The notes under the pieces were generated by a model. It was not told the DNA's origin. It ran no database searches and saw only the letters and a program-made list of their open reading frames with translations. DNA of 64,000 nucleotides from Lates calcarifer (taxonomy: Eukaryota > Chordata > Actinopteri > Centropomidae). Positions 24,612 to 37,066 of the stretch are shown one piece after another (the first letter of the stretch is position 1; every line of letters begins with the position of its first letter). The stretch covers positions 27,113,791 through 27,177,790 of the forward strand of contig NC_066842.1 in the NCBI RefSeq assembly GCF_001640805.2. Reading direction: 5' to 3'. The position numbers and the translations under genes were made by a program.

Positions 24612-26028
24612 ATATGAATGAAACTAATTATCAATTCTACACAGTGTAACTTAGCTGAGTTAGCAGGAGAACATTTTTACTTTAAATGTTGGTATTTATG
24701 TTTCTGAGGCATTTCCACACTCCTAATATTCTCCCCACCCCACATGTTTGTAGTGGGCTAAACATGCACACAGAGTAATGCTGATTTTTCCCAGAATACA
24801 CGTAAAAGCTAATCAATGAAACTGAATCATAATTTTACGTTGGACACAGCAGATCAGAAAAAAGTCACTAATTTATTGGTACAGATTTCTGGACTCCTCT
24901 GGTCCTCCAAACAGTCCAATGTGGTGTCTAAACTCTGCTTCTATATGTCTTTTGGGGGGTTGGAGACAGAGTATAGGGCACCCACTGAGGAGTGCATTGT
25001 CTTGGGGTTTTCCTCTTGTTAGCACCCTTGGCCTCTCAGTGTGCTGTGTCACACACACAGACACACACACTGCCGTCCACTCCACCCCCTCCCTACCCTG
25101 TCTTTTCGGATCACTTAACAGGACAATTACTCTATCCATCTTTTCATTATGGTCTATTGTGTTTGTACCCTCGGTTTAGAAAGCTTTTAGGGGGAAACGA
25201 TCTCTTTCTCTCCTTTCAACTCTTTCTTCTTGGCTACATTCACATTGTACCATTTAAAACAGTGATGATACTGATTTAGGTTCAGGGTCAGTGGCAAACT
25301 TGTCAAGATTTAGTAGTGTGTTAAAGGCATGCTTTAATGATTTTGAAACTTCTACCAGGAACTTCTCACCTTATGTGGGATAAAAAAAATGAATATGTAT
25401 CCCTTTTATTTGGAAAACCAGTTGCTGCAGCTCAGAACATGAGAACAAATGCTGTTGTGGTGCCAGTCATGTGTGCTACCAGTGAAAATGAAATTAACAA
25501 TGAGAAAATTGGTGGTGAGGCTGGTCAGGTTCTTTATGACAAAAAGGCAAAACTCAAAAATTTGGGGAAATTCCCTTTTTCAATGTCAGATATGATGATG
25601 AAAATCTATTTTATCTCCATGTATTATGTCCATGTATTATGTTCAACAAAGTATTTAACATAAACACAAGTTTTGGGTTAGACTTTGTATGTTAATGTTG
25701 TGTTTGGGGTACAGTTGGTGCTGGAGTTATCATTGACCAACAACAGTTGAGTGCAGTAACTACATAGTGAATATGCTGCAGTAAAGTTTTAAATCCCCAG
25801 TGAAAACACAGCATAGTACCATCCCCCCCCCAGTTAGGGAAAGAGTCAGGGGCTGGTGGTGGGGGATGAAGGGCAGATTCTTTGGGAAGACGCCACGGTC
25901 CTCTCTCTGTCCTGGTGTCCAGACTTGATAGCCGTGATAGCAGGCCATTGAAGGACTTAAAAGACGCTGACGCGCTTGAGAGCCACTGGGAGCGTCCAGC
26001 CTTTACTTAACTTACACACAATCTCACA

Positions 26029-26034
<6 letters not shown>

Positions 26035-26070
<36 letters not shown>
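26035..26070. repeat. (CA)n microsatellite
   Basis: About 18 CA units within a wider CA-rich patch from 26018. Confidence 0.95.
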
Positions 26071-26073
<3 letters not shown>

Positions 26074-27894
26074 CTGTAGTATAGTATAGCATAGTAGAAC
26101 ATAATGCTACTGATGTTACTAACCACTCTGATCATATCAGGACTTGTGTGTGATGTGTTTGGGTACATATAGATGTAGAGGTCTGGTCTGACCTAATCAA
26201 CAGGACAACATCTTTTGTCTGTGCCTACAAATTCGAGTGAAAAATAAATTACTTTTATGATGTTACAACACTATGGTTAAGGTTTAGTTATGTTAATTCA
26301 CAAAAATAACTAGGTTAGGTTTAGGGAAAGATCATTGTTTGGGATAAAATGACTTCTGTGTTAATATTTGGGGATGTTTATTATGGCCACAATAATACAG
26401 GAATCAAACTGCAGTTGCCCCTCCATCCACCACAAACTCCCACTTCTGTGGACTTTATAATAAACTTTATAATAATACCGCATTACTTTCTCTTTCGCTC
26501 ACACAGAGTCATAGCTATACTACTCTGTCTCTTGAACATATCTGATTCTGTCTTTTTTTTAGGTGGTGGGGTGGTGAGGGGGCAGTATCCATTTGCATTA
26601 TGTTTCAGTTTCCAGTTTAGTTCTTTTTTCCATGCTGTAATATGTTTCAATATGCCTATGCAAACAATTCTGATGAGGGAAACATGGGTTTTTCATCCAT
26701 GCAGTGATAATTGTTAGTTGTTAAACATTAGATATCTGCCTGTCAGATGTCTGCCTCACACCCCCACCATGATGTTAACCTTCCATGAAACATTATGTTC
26801 TTTACACGCTTATCACGTCAACATCATCCTTTAATGCCAGAAATAATAAATAAATGTACTTTTCAATTTATGTATGCATAAAAAAGATATGTTAGTTGAC
26901 AGCTTCAAGTCAAAGGACTCTGCACCAGTGGTAGAGTAAAGCTATTTTTTACCCTTTTGGTCTCTGTGAAGTCATTCTGACACATCCATTTCTTTTCATT
27001 TATCTCCAGTGAAAGATGGTAAGGTTAGATTCCTCAGCATGGAGACCTCTGTGTGCTCTCTATAGCTGCCACCACATTCATCTTCAGCATCATTACTGGG
27101 TTCACACACTCTTTAGTTCTATTCTCTTTCATTCTCCACCTGCTCTGATCTTAGTTAGCATCTTTGTAAAGCTGTGAGTGTATGTTTATTTAGTCAGTGA
27201 GAGGAATGTGATACAGACCATCCAGATTTATTGGATCAGAGGCATAGATAAACACACACTTCATGTGTCTGGTATATATTCATTTTCATACAGCAATTAA
27301 ATGTTTCTGTTACTGGATCATTTTTGCCCAGAGGAGAACACTATCAAGAAGAGAGTACTACTGGAAGCATTGTAATGTCTTCACTGAGTCCTGGTCTGAA
27401 GCTCTGCAGGCCAAAGCCCGTCCAACAACATTAGTGGACAACATAGCAGAAGGCTAGCGAAGCTGATCACCACAGATCATTCTATCTCTATTGTAAGAGG
27501 GATCAATCACAACGAATCAATAGAATCTATACACTGCTATTGTAAGCAGTGTCCAGAGTATGACCCTAAACCCGGCCACCCAGAGAAAGTGAGGTTAAAG
27601 GTCACACACACACACAGACACAGAGAGACATAGCTACATAGATCTCTGTCTCCGCCCGTCTCTATCCTTCTCTACTCATGTTAGAATGATAGGTTGCTAC
27701 ATATCCCAGCATGCATCAGGCAAAAGGACTTAGTCATCCTGGAAAGGTTTCCAGCCTATGACAGTACTAGCCCATGTAGACAAGACAACTCATTTACAAG
27801 CAGTTTTGAGGTGTGTTCAGATTGAATCTGAAACAAATCTTTGCTTTGCCTTGTGCATGAAAATTAACTGCTGAGTGTCTAATGTATCCACTGT

Positions 27895-28008
27895 GATCCG
27901 TACAGGGTGTACCCCACCTCTTGCCCAATGACAGCTGGGATAGACTCCAGCCACCCCGCGACCCTTAGCGAAATAAGCGGTATAGATAATGGATGGATGG
28001 ATGGATGA
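27895..28008 (+). mobile_element. 5'-truncated SINE-like copy with target duplication
   Basis: Only the 3' end of the family at 7103-7441 is present: GTACAGGGTGTACCCC, ACAGCTGGGATAGACTCCAG, GCGGTATAGATAATGG and a (GGAT)n tail. The 9-bp direct repeat ATCCACTGT flanks it at 27886-27894 and 28009-28017. Truncation at the 5' end plus a target duplication is the signature of LINE-mediated retroposition. Confidence 0.8.
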
Positions 28009-28401
28009 ATCCACTGTATACAGGATGAGGCTGGTGATAATCTATATTTTTGTTAAAATACAAATCCCATAAAACGATTAAAAAAAACAACAACAATCTC
28101 TTTATACTTGCTCCCCTACCATGTTTTTGAGACTCCATTGTTTCCTATAGTGTCTCAAAGTGTATGGAATTATTTTGGACATCCCTGGTTCCAGAAGTTA
28201 ATGTACTGTCAGTTTTTTCTCGAAGACCATGACCTCTACATCTTCAATGGGCATAAAACACTCTCAAATGATAAGCAGTTGAAGGTACAAGCCTGTGTGC
28301 ATAAAAATTTCAACTCTAAGGTGCATTTGGTTAAGAACTACCTAGTGACATAAGCTGCTTACAGTGGGGAGAAGCTGAAGACAGTGCTGTTGAACGATGC
28401 A
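28009..28401. other. Intergenic, no gene seen
   Basis: An open frame at 28108-28353 (81 codons) has ordinary amino-acid composition but no motif that I recognise. Nothing else is visible. Confidence 0.5.
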
Positions 28402-28800
28402 GGAAAGTAAGTCAGTATATTTACTCACAAGGCACAATTTTGAGGTCACTATCCTTTTCTTGAGTATTTCCATCCATCCATTGTCTATACTGCTTATCTG
28501 TAAGGGTTGGGGGGGTCGCACTCATGTTCACACCAATTTAGAGTGTGTGGGAGGAAGCTGGTGTACCTGGAGAGAACAGGCAGAGGAAGAACATGCAAAC
28601 TCTACACAGAGAAGCCTTGGGTGAACCCGGGCTTGAACCCAGAACATTGTTGCTGTCAGTGTCAGTCAATGCTAACCACTGCAACACTGTGCTGCTGAGT
28701 TTTTCCAATTTATGCTATTTTATACTTTTACACCACTGCATTTCAGAGGGAAATACTGTACCTTTTACTGCATATTTATTTAACAGCAGATGTGTCCCCA
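28402..28800 (+). mobile_element. Fish MITE split by a SINE insertion
   Basis: The left part (about 28402-28471) contains AGTATATTTACTCAC, CACAATTTTGAGGTCACT and TTGAGTATTTCC. The right part (about 28696-28800) continues with TTATGCTATTTTATACTTTT, CATTTCAGAGGGAAATACTG and TGCATATTTATTTAACAG. Joined in order, these are the body of the teleost MITE also present at 49204-49808 and 46091-46213. A SINE occupies 28472-28695 between the two parts. The outer limits are approximate. Confidence 0.7.
28472..28695 (-). mobile_element. Reverse-oriented SINE-like copy nested in the MITE
   Basis: On the minus strand this is the tRNA-headed family of 7103-7441. Its tail (CCATCCATTGTCTATACTGC as read on +) lies at the left and its head (GTTAGCATTGACTGACAC on minus) at the right. 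The flanks TGAGTATTTCC (28461-28471) and TGAGTTTTTCC (28696-28706) differ at one base and mark an 11-bp target duplication inside the older MITE. Confidence 0.75.
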
Positions 28801-29039
28801 GTCTTCTAACTTCATTAGTACTTGGTTGACAGCAATATATGTCATATAGCTTTAGTTGAACTCACTATATATGGGAGCATGTAGGGCTAAGTAGGACAGA
28901 GCCCTAGTGATACTCACACATCATGTGCAAAATACTTTGATTTAACAGTTCAGCCTGGACAAAGTTCACATCAGTATGGGCCTTCACTTTCTTGATATTG
29001 TTACAGCTGTATGTTTGTGGTGCTCTGTCCTTTTCCTGT
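28801..29039. other. Intergenic, no gene seen
   Basis: Short unique-looking sequence between the split MITE and the candidate LTR-like segment. No feature can be supported. Confidence 0.5.
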
Positions 29040-29345
29040 CTTCCCACTAGCTCCACCCAGGTGATACCTGACGACCCATCAATGAGCTGCACCTGGCATT
29101 AGTGAAGTGCTTAAAAGCTCCTTTGCCAGTGTCAGAATGCAGAGGCTCCTAGTGTGGGACTGCTGGACATGTTGCCTCTCAGCTCGTTTCTTTTTGTGTT
29201 GCTGTTGTGTTTTGACTTTGTGTCTTTTATAGTCTTGGTTTCATCTTTGTTGTTGCTATGTTTTTATGTTAATAAATGCAGTGAATTTGGCTGTTCGTAA
29301 GATGGTTTCTGTGGCTGGTGGGTGGCGGGGGCGTAACGATATGCA
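29040..29345 (+). mobile_element. Possible solo-LTR-like fragment
   Basis: The order of elements resembles a fish retrotransposon LTR: CTTAAAAGCTCC near 29110 as a TATA-like box, a T/TTG-rich R-like stretch with TTAATAAATGCAGTG (signal AATAAA about 29271), and then a G-rich U5-like end running into GGCGTAACGA. No paired LTR, internal coding region or clear target duplication is visible. It may instead be the end of a non-coding transcript. I rate this a weak call from general layout only. Confidence 0.3.
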
Positions 29346-30090
29346 CCAAACAAAATGTTAGAAAAAATGTCAAAAGGCAATATTCATTTTGTTCCATATT
29401 TTCTTTAATGACACGGGTGGGGTTATGTAAGTCATGCATGTTAATTAGGGAGATCATTGTGATCAAAATACACAGCCAGAGGTTGTATTTTATTTTATTT
29501 TTTTAAAGATATGTAGTAATAGCCACAGGTCCTGATTCAGTCACTGACATCAAGACATAACGACCTCCACACAAGCACTGCAAGCATCCTACACTGAGGC
29601 AAGTGGTGGCTACTACCACTGTGTATATGACTTACTGTATGTGATAGTATCCTGTTGCACATGACCGGGAGTTTACTCAAACCTGTAAGTGCCAATGATA
29701 TAGTGAAGTAACTCAGTGGGAGAATATCATTGACATTCTAATCCACTGACGCACACTTCAAAATGCCCTTCTCAAACCATTATTAAACAGCTAATTAATT
29801 CCTCTCTCTTACTTCATACTTGTCTGGAAGGGGTGATTATGAAGTACAGACATTTACAGTGGTGCTCTTAAAGGAAACATTCTTGGCCTTTTTCTTTCTC
29901 ACCACTATCAGTGGACAACACAGTGTTATAGAGATGATACACAACTGTGTATTTTCATTTTGCCACATGACCCACATTCTTTGATGTCATTGCCTGTCTC
30001 ACAAACACAACTATTTAAATGAAGAACAGTAATCTTCCCTGAAAGAAGGTAATTGCAGTCATTGCTTGACTTTAGTGAATAACAGATTAA

Positions 30091-30161
<71 letters not shown>

Positions 30162-30669
30162 CTCAGAATGAAGTTAGCCATGCCTAGCTCTAAATCCGGA
30201 AGTAAATCAATTTCAACGTTACAAACACACTTTTTTTTTTTTTTAACATGCAGTATAATTATTCACCGCTTGATATCACATCAATGCTATATTCCCTAAC
30301 ATTTGTCATAGATTCAATAGCGTGATAACTTACAACTAAGGTTACCAATAACAATATAAATGTAATTAACAAAAAGTTTCTGTGTGGTATGAATGTTATG
30401 AAAGAGCCCAACCATGAATCATTAAGTTTTCCAAAATTTCTCAGTGATTTTTGCAATAAAAATGGAATTCAATTCATCTCCAGTGTTTGAGGTGGTGTCA
30501 GAAATCTCAACAGTGGATATTTAAAAATCTCAGCACAGAACACAGAAACCTCTCACATCACTGAAGGCAAGTAGAAAAGTGGGTATTCTACTAGAATGAT
30601 GATAATAAACCGACTCACAGTTGGATGAAAAGTTTGTGTTTGTTTTATTTTGAAATATTTGGCCGGATG
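29346..30669. other. Intergenic, no gene seen; one microsatellite
   Basis: AT-rich sequence upstream of the cyclin promoter region. It contains the (TC)n(TG)n repeat at 30092-30161 and a T-run at 30231-30244. No exon is visible. Confidence 0.55.
30092..30161. repeat. (TC)n-(TG)n compound microsatellite
   Basis: About 18 TC units pass directly into about 14 TG units and end in GCGCGCGC. Confidence 0.96.
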
Positions 30670-31117
30670 TGCTATCATTTATTGCTGTTTGGCTTGACGC
30701 GGTCTAATAACAAAAGGGCGCTGCAGCAGGAGGTTGTAGGTAAAGTTGCCTCCCTCTGCCTGTGGAGACACACAGAGCTGCTACTCCGGTTTGTCCTGTG
30801 ACTCCTTGTGCAACAAAAGAAAGTAAGTCGCGAATCGACGGAAAATGTATAAAGTAATCCAGTGATACAACGGAGATAAACAAGGAATGGTTTCATTTAC
30901 TACATTTTTCATTACTGCTCCAGCCGGCAACCAAAGGTGGTAATATTCATCCACAAAATAAAGGACAAGTGGAAAACGATTTTGTCTACAAAATGAGGAG
31001 CGGCTGATGATCTATTGTTGTTTGCCAAGTCAGAGCTTGTTTTAAAGTTTGTCACCACAGTGACACGACGGAAATAGCCGAGAGAGTGCACAAAGTGCTA
31101 CGGGCAGGGTAAGGTAA
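30670..31117 (+). promoter_or_regulatory. Candidate promoter and 5' UTR of the D-type cyclin gene
   Basis: The 450 bp before the cyclin ATG is richer in G, C and CpG than its surroundings (GACGCGG near 30699, GGGCGC near 30717, GTCGCGAATCGACGG near 30827-30841). A TATAAAG box lies at 30848-30854, about 270 bp upstream of the ATG, so a 5' UTR of roughly 240 nt is plausible. No transcript evidence is available and the start site is inferred. The ATG at 31118 lies in the context GGTAAATGG. Confidence 0.4.
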
Positions 31118-34100
31118 ATGGAACCTCAGTTATTGTGCTGTGAGGGGGACAGGCCTGCCAGGGCCTACCGGGACTCCAACCTGTTGACTGACCGGGTCCT
31201 GCGTGCGCTCTTGCGGGCAGAAGACAAATACCTCCCCGCTCCCAACTACTTCAAATGCGTCCAGAGAGAAATAGCTCCGTACATGAGGAGGATAGTGGCG
31301 ACCTGGGTGTTGGAGGTGAGTGAAACCCCATCATGGCTTAACCGGTTGTACAAAGAGACTCACACTGACAAAACTGATGTTTCAGAGTTGCTCGTTTATC
31401 TGCAAAGTTATCAGCTCGATACCATAAGGTGGTGTCTAATTTTGAGTCACTGAGACCCGTTGGTTAATTCGACATACCGGGTACAATATGTGCAACTTAT
31501 TTTTTAAAATCAAGGCACAACTAATGAAGTAAATTCACACTGCTCACTAGCACCACTGTTGATTTTGTGGAAGCTGGAAGGTGTTGGTTTGTTCAAAGGT
31601 GAATGAAAGGAATGCCAAATTGCGAATTCCGAAGTGCTAGTCCTAAACACTGAGTATCATCTAACCAAGTGAAATGTAATGCAGTCTAGATGATAAACAA
31701 GCAGCATTTTTGGATTTTCAGTTGGGTTTACCAACTCGGAATTTAATTCTCAGTGGTGTAACGCACTGGAGTTACTATCATCAATACATAACAGACGTGA
31801 TGCTGGTCCAAAATGTAGGTTTTGAAACCACACATAGCCCATTAAAGAGGCAAAAATGGCGTTTTAAAAGTGTATTTGTGAACAGTTTATGAAGTTAAAG
31901 GTACACCTCTTCAACAATCTCCGCCGCCGTCTTTATTTATATTACATTATTTCAGTGCGCTCACATGTCTCTTTAACAGTGAAGAAAGAAATGTCAAATC
32001 TACAGAGAATGCATAACATATTGTATAGTTAAACAAGGTAGATACATTTTAAAGTATTTCTGGGAAATGTGGCGAGCTGCCAGTTCGTGCAGACCACGCG
32101 CTGCCTTTGTGTTGGAGGCTCGTGGGGAGCTCGAAGGGTTCTCAGGTTTTGCCTCTCCACGTTTGTACCAAACCATTACTGAGACACAGACTGTATACGA
32201 GTCTAACTGCTCGAGAGTCTTCTTTTTGCATGTTGTTGCTCAGTCTTGATTTTCTTGTCATGTAATGACGGAACATGTGAGGGCTTCTTCACTGATTTAC
32301 TCTCATGTTGCTCTTTTCCACTTAAGTAGAAAAACAAATCATGTAACTTTTTTTACATGGAAATATCTTGAGTTTGTCACCTTACCAGGGTGTTGTTTTA
32401 AAGGTTTTCAGTTAATGATGGGACACCCAGAAAGCAGTGAAGATGCAAATAGCAATGTTTGATTTGTGTTTTTAATCGACTTGAATTATTGATGATCAAA
32501 ATTGTTAATTGAATAATACTTTTATGTCAACCAATGTTATTGCCCTAGTCATTTAGATACTTTTAAAAAATATTAATTTGATCATTTTAAATGACAGAAA
32601 TGTCATCTAATAGAACACCTGTGGGATTGGCAGCATGAATGTGCAGCTGATAAATCATAAAGCTGTTTTAAGAGTAAAGAGAGGCCCTGCCCAGTGTTAG
32701 TATGTGCTCTGTTAGTGCATGTATCCAGGGAAGCATGATAGTGATAGAGATGCACTGACAGAATTACTTTTTTTCTCTCAACTCTGATACCAGAACTCTA
32801 GGTATGTGTCAAAATCAGTAGCAGTGCTCTCTTTTCCCAAAATTCTGTATAGCTCACTTATTGGCTGTAACTTAAACTAACGTCACTGATATTTTATAAT
32901 GACACTAATGAATAAACTGCATTTAATGGCAGTATTGTTGTCTGGTGTGTCTCTGCAGGTGTGTGAGGAGCAGAAGTGTGAGGAGGAAGTTTTCCCTCTG
33001 GCTATGAACTACATGGACCGCTTCCTGTCAGTGGAACCCACCAAGAAGAGCCACCTGCAGTTACTGGGAGCTGCTTGTATGTTCCTGGCATCCAAACTGA
33101 AGGAGACAATCCCACTTACTGCTGAGAAACTCTGCATCTACACAGACAACTCTATCACACCTACTCAGCTACTGGTAGGTCCTTCAGTGTTGACCATCAC
33201 ATTAAAGCATTCTTTGTCCATGTGGGGATACCTGTAATCTAAGGTCCTAAGTATGAAACGTCTCTTCATCTGAACTTTTTTGTTCAGCTCTAAATGCCTG
33301 AGTATCGACTGGCCAGATTGGTATGGATTTTATGGTCCCTAGAGGACGGCTCCCAGGAGCTTGTCCTATTGCCCAAGGTTATATTTTCCCCATGACCCCT
33401 GTCTTCAGAAGTTCACAGTAGCTATTCACGGTCCCCATAGGAGGATGCTTAAAGGTTCTGATCACCCGTGGCTTTTCTTCCAGTGCTGTCTTAAAGCCAA
33501 AAATCCCCACAAGTAGACAGAAAACATCCATCACCATCGTTGTTAATCCCTGCGTCTGCCTTTTTGGATCACACATAAACCTGTCCTTCTGTCCGTCTCT
33601 CTGTCCTCATCTACTCGCAGCAAATGGAACTGCTGGTTCTGAACAAGCTGAAGTGGGACCTGGCTTCAGTAACCCCTCTCGACTTCATCGACCACTTCCT
33701 GTCTCAGCTGCCTGTCCGGAGAGAGACCAGGCCCATACTCAGGAAGCACGCTCAGACCTTTGTGGCACTGTGTGCTACAGGTATGCATGGGACTACATTA
33801 TAATGCATAAAACTGCACTCACAGACCTCCCTCTGATTCCTCACTAAGGCAGCTAGCTCATCCATCTTATTGTCAAGGAAACTGACACTGCCCACGATGA
33901 TAGAAGGGAGATATGGCTTATATCTCCTCTTCTCCATCAGTCTGTATTGTCTGGACCCAGCTTTGTTCCCTTGTTCCTCCTCTGCATCCTCTCTGTTTAC
34001 TCTTGGGATGTCTGTGGTTCTGGTCTCCATATAGGTCAGCTTCAGTGCTGTCAACTCGTCCCTCGTATAAAAAAATGTGACCTTCGAGTTGCTGTGGTAG

Positions 34101-34793
34101 TATAGTTGAATGAACATGTAACACTACACTCACTACAGAGTACACTACAGTGAAAAACAGACCAGATCTGTCTCTCCTGATATGTTTAGTGATGACACAG
34201 TTTAAATATATTAATAATAATAAAAATTTTGACAAGAAGTTTGACAAAAGAAGAAAGTTAAAGATTTGGAAAAATAAGAAAATGATGGATGCATGATGGG
34301 TACATCTGCACAAAAAAGCCATCTTATATAAGAGAATGAAAGTTGCCTTATTAACGTTAAGCTCTGTTATGATGCTTTGCAGATGTTAAATTCATAGCCA
34401 GCCCTCCGTCCATGGTGGCAGCAGGCAGCATGGTGGCAGCAGTGGAGGGTTTACAAATGAAGATGCTGGGCAATGCCATGATGTCACAGAAACTGACAGA
34501 GCAGCTGGCACAGACCATCAAGAGTGACCCGGTGAGTACATCTGTCCACAACATGATCAGTGCACATTACATTCACGCTTGCTGAACCGAGACCATCTCA
34601 GATTTTCACACTAACCTGAACTGGCACTCTACAGGATTGTCTCAGGGCGTGTCAGGAGCAAATCGAGTCGCTTCTGGAGACCAGTCTCAGACAGGCACAA
34701 CAGCAACATTCAGTTACCATGGAAACTAAGAACATCAGTGAGGGGCAGGACCTCTCAACTACACCCACAGATGTCCGCGACATCAACATCTGA
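31118..34793 (+). CDS. ccnd1: D-type cyclin (cyclin D1-like), five exons, complete
   Basis: Regulatory subunit of CDK4/6; the complex phosphorylates RB-family proteins to drive G1-S progression. Exons are 31118-31315, 32959-33174, 33621-33780, 34383-34531 and 34635-34793. All introns are GT-AG, the frame is open throughout, and the product is 293 aa (human cyclin D1 has 295). The N-terminus carries LLCCE, the LxCxE Rb-binding motif (residues 5-9). The cyclin box (about 55-155) includes [18 protein letters not shown] and [20 protein letters not shown] with the conserved Lys112. The C-terminal degron [10 protein letters not shown] keeps the Thr equivalent to human Thr286, the GSK3 phosphorylation and nuclear-export/degradation switch. 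D1-like marks are [24 protein letters not shown] and the tail. Other positions ([24 protein letters not shown]) look like D2. It may be ccnd1 or a D1-related paralogue such as ccndx. The D-cyclin identity is secure; the paralogue is not. Confidence 0.9.
33805..34085 (-). mobile_element. LINE endonuclease-domain fragment, antisense in cyclin intron 3
   Basis: The minus strand encodes KQRGCRGGT and, in a shifted frame, [18 protein letters not shown] followed by [13 protein letters not shown]. This matches the start of the endonuclease region of L2/Rex-type fish LINE ORFs, where LPSI-NVRSL-NKMDEL is typical. A frameshift separates the two segments and the ORF dies at about 33804. It is a dead fragment. 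Its end lies about 24 bp downstream of the exon 3 splice donor (33781). Confidence 0.7.
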
Positions 34794-36151
34794 CTGAGAT
34801 AAGAGAAGAGAAGCAGGCTGAACTGATGACCTGGATGCACACAAATACAAAAAAAACACACTTAGCTGTGTTTTTACATGATGCAGTGTGTGTTTTGTGT
34901 GTGTTGGAGCACTCACAAGTAACTGGACCCAACAGAGCATCAGAACTGTGTATATGAAGTCCAGTGTGAACCTTGGCAGGGACCAGAGAGAGATGCCAAC
35001 TGGACCCCATCACATCCAGCAACCTTAAGACTGGACTGTAGCTAACACTTAAGGAATGGTTGAAAGAGTAATGCATGTTAAGTGCAACTTTTTACCTGTG
35101 GGGTAACCCTTACCTTCCTCTAAGCCCTGATCAGATGAACATGAATCAGCCAGAGACCAAAACTAATTGGTGTGTTTTGATTGTCATGGACCTGCATTAT
35201 CCAACATTTAATTATTAAACAGCACTAAGCTCTACATAGCCAACTCAGGAGTAAAAAACTTATTTGCTAAAAGTGAGTAACAGACTTATCATGAGCCACA
35301 CCTACTGACAGTGAAGTGTTGGAGTAAACTGTAAGCGCAGCTCTCAGGTGACCAAGTAGAAACAAACAGTGGTGTAACATCAACCTATCAATTGTGTGTT
35401 GATGACAGCTTACTGGAAAGCAGCAGCTGGAAATAGTTGTGTAAAACTGGCCTATTCTGAATTATATGTCTTGCTTTGCATGACATATTATTTATCATGA
35501 CCTATACTGTATTATATAGTCATTTTAAAACATGTCTCAAAGTTGTGTGCTCATCTCTGTCTCTGTACTGCAACAATCTAAGACCCCAAGAGTCTACTCC
35601 TAATTTGAAACCTTTCTTAAATTTAAGAGCAATTTAAATTAGAAATAATCAGTTTTACATTTATCTTTCCCTTTCAACAGCTTTATAAATACTGTTCCCC
35701 ATCAATTTGTAAAGTAAAGGTAATTACCAGACAGTTGTCATCCAGCACCGAGGGCCTTCATATAACAGTTTGAAAATAATGACATAATATCATCTGTCAT
35801 TCTGTGTGATGTTGAGGTTCCTGAATTGGAACCCAAAAAACACAGATAGAGGTGCAGTATTTTGCTAATAAAATATAAAATATACTCCAGTACATAAAAA
35901 CCATCATAAGATGTATCACTCCAAATTGAAAGGTGTTATAAACTACCAAACTGTTCTAATGTGATGCAATGTAGTGCATAGCTGACTCCTACTAGTCAGT
36001 AGAGTGAGATGCACTAACCATTGAATGTCACTCTCAACTTTGGATTGTCAGTGGAGATAAGAGGCATCACACTGCATTTCCTGTGTGCATTTTAAGTAAA
36101 AAAAAAAAAAAAAAAAGTTAATAACGGTTTTTAGTAATGAGGTTCAGAGGT
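34794..36151 (+). other. Probable cyclin 3' UTR and flank
   Basis: No coding sequence follows the cyclin stop. Candidate polyadenylation signals are ATTAAA near 35213 and AATAAA near 35867 and, further on, 36231. D-cyclin mRNAs usually have long AU-rich 3' UTRs, which suits this stretch, but the cleavage site cannot be chosen from sequence alone. Confidence 0.45.
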
Positions 36152-36202
36152 AGCCCCGTGATGGGCTGGCGATCTGTCCAGGGTGTACCATGTCAGCTAA
36201 CT
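36152..36202 (+). mobile_element. Short fragment of the SINE-like family
   Basis: GGGCTGGCGATCTGTCCAGG followed by GTGTACC and TGTCAGCT are the 3' part of the family complete at 7103-7441. Only about 50 bp survive. Confidence 0.6.
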
Positions 36203-37030
36203 GTAATGATTTTACATAGTTTGATTGTAAAATAAAGCTGATTTTTCTCTGGGGTACACACTGGACTGGACAGGTTGCAGTTTCTCTCCACCTCAAGCAA
36301 AAGTTGTAAATGCAGATACTGAATAATAATGCCTCTGCAACTTGATGTATGATGAACTGTTTGTCAATCTGACAAGATGAAAAGGATCTGAAACTGTTTT
36401 TTCTTCCAACCATACAAACAGATTTTGTCTGTCTGTCTCTCCTGGAAATAAGGATGAAGCAGTACTCATTTTGTGAAATAAGGCATCAGGTGTACTACTT
36501 TATTTAGCTTCTGATATTTATTATTGTCATATCACTTGACTTGTACAGGAACTTTACAACAAAAAGTTGTACTAAAAGAGAGGTCAAGTCTGTCAAAGAG
36601 TTTGTCTTGCCTCAGCTGCTCTATTAACATTACCACATAGATGGTCTTTGAAGGTACTAATATTTTGCTTCTTGAATAGAGAAGCCACAACTAACTTGTA
36701 CCTACATAGTGCTATGAAGTTTTTATTTTTTTTTTTTTTTTTTTTTTTTTTAGGGTTTTTAAGGGTATATCTCATGACATAAGCTTGTATCAGATTAAGC
36801 TCCATGTTGGTGCTTTTTGTCTGTCTTAGGACAGAATGTAAAGATGAATTAAAAGGAAATTTCTTGATAAAACACTTGTTGCACCTGTTGGTGATGTTTA
36901 GTGTTTATAATTTCAGGGCCTGTATTGTTATGTGGTGATAATTTTTTTTTGTAGATGACGAGATGTCATGTTTCAGTTTAATCTAGATCTAGAATTGATG
37001 AGCTGTGGGCCCCTGTTAAACCCAGTACAT

Positions 37031-37066
<36 letters not shown>

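Larger units (their letters stand above)
19691..27894. other. Intergenic, about 8 kb without a recognisable gene
   Basis: I scanned all frames and found no conserved domain or convincing splice-bounded exon. The frame at 25337-25663 (108 codons) is the longest of moderate composition but has no recognisable motif and no partner exons. The stretch holds several microsatellites (listed), a pyrimidine-rich segment at 21210-21345, and two short palindromes at 24571-24611. Confidence 0.5.

Noticed and set aside
25337..25663. A 108-codon + strand frame with ordinary composition
   Set aside because: No motif, no partner exon and no promoter or polyadenylation context could be linked to it.
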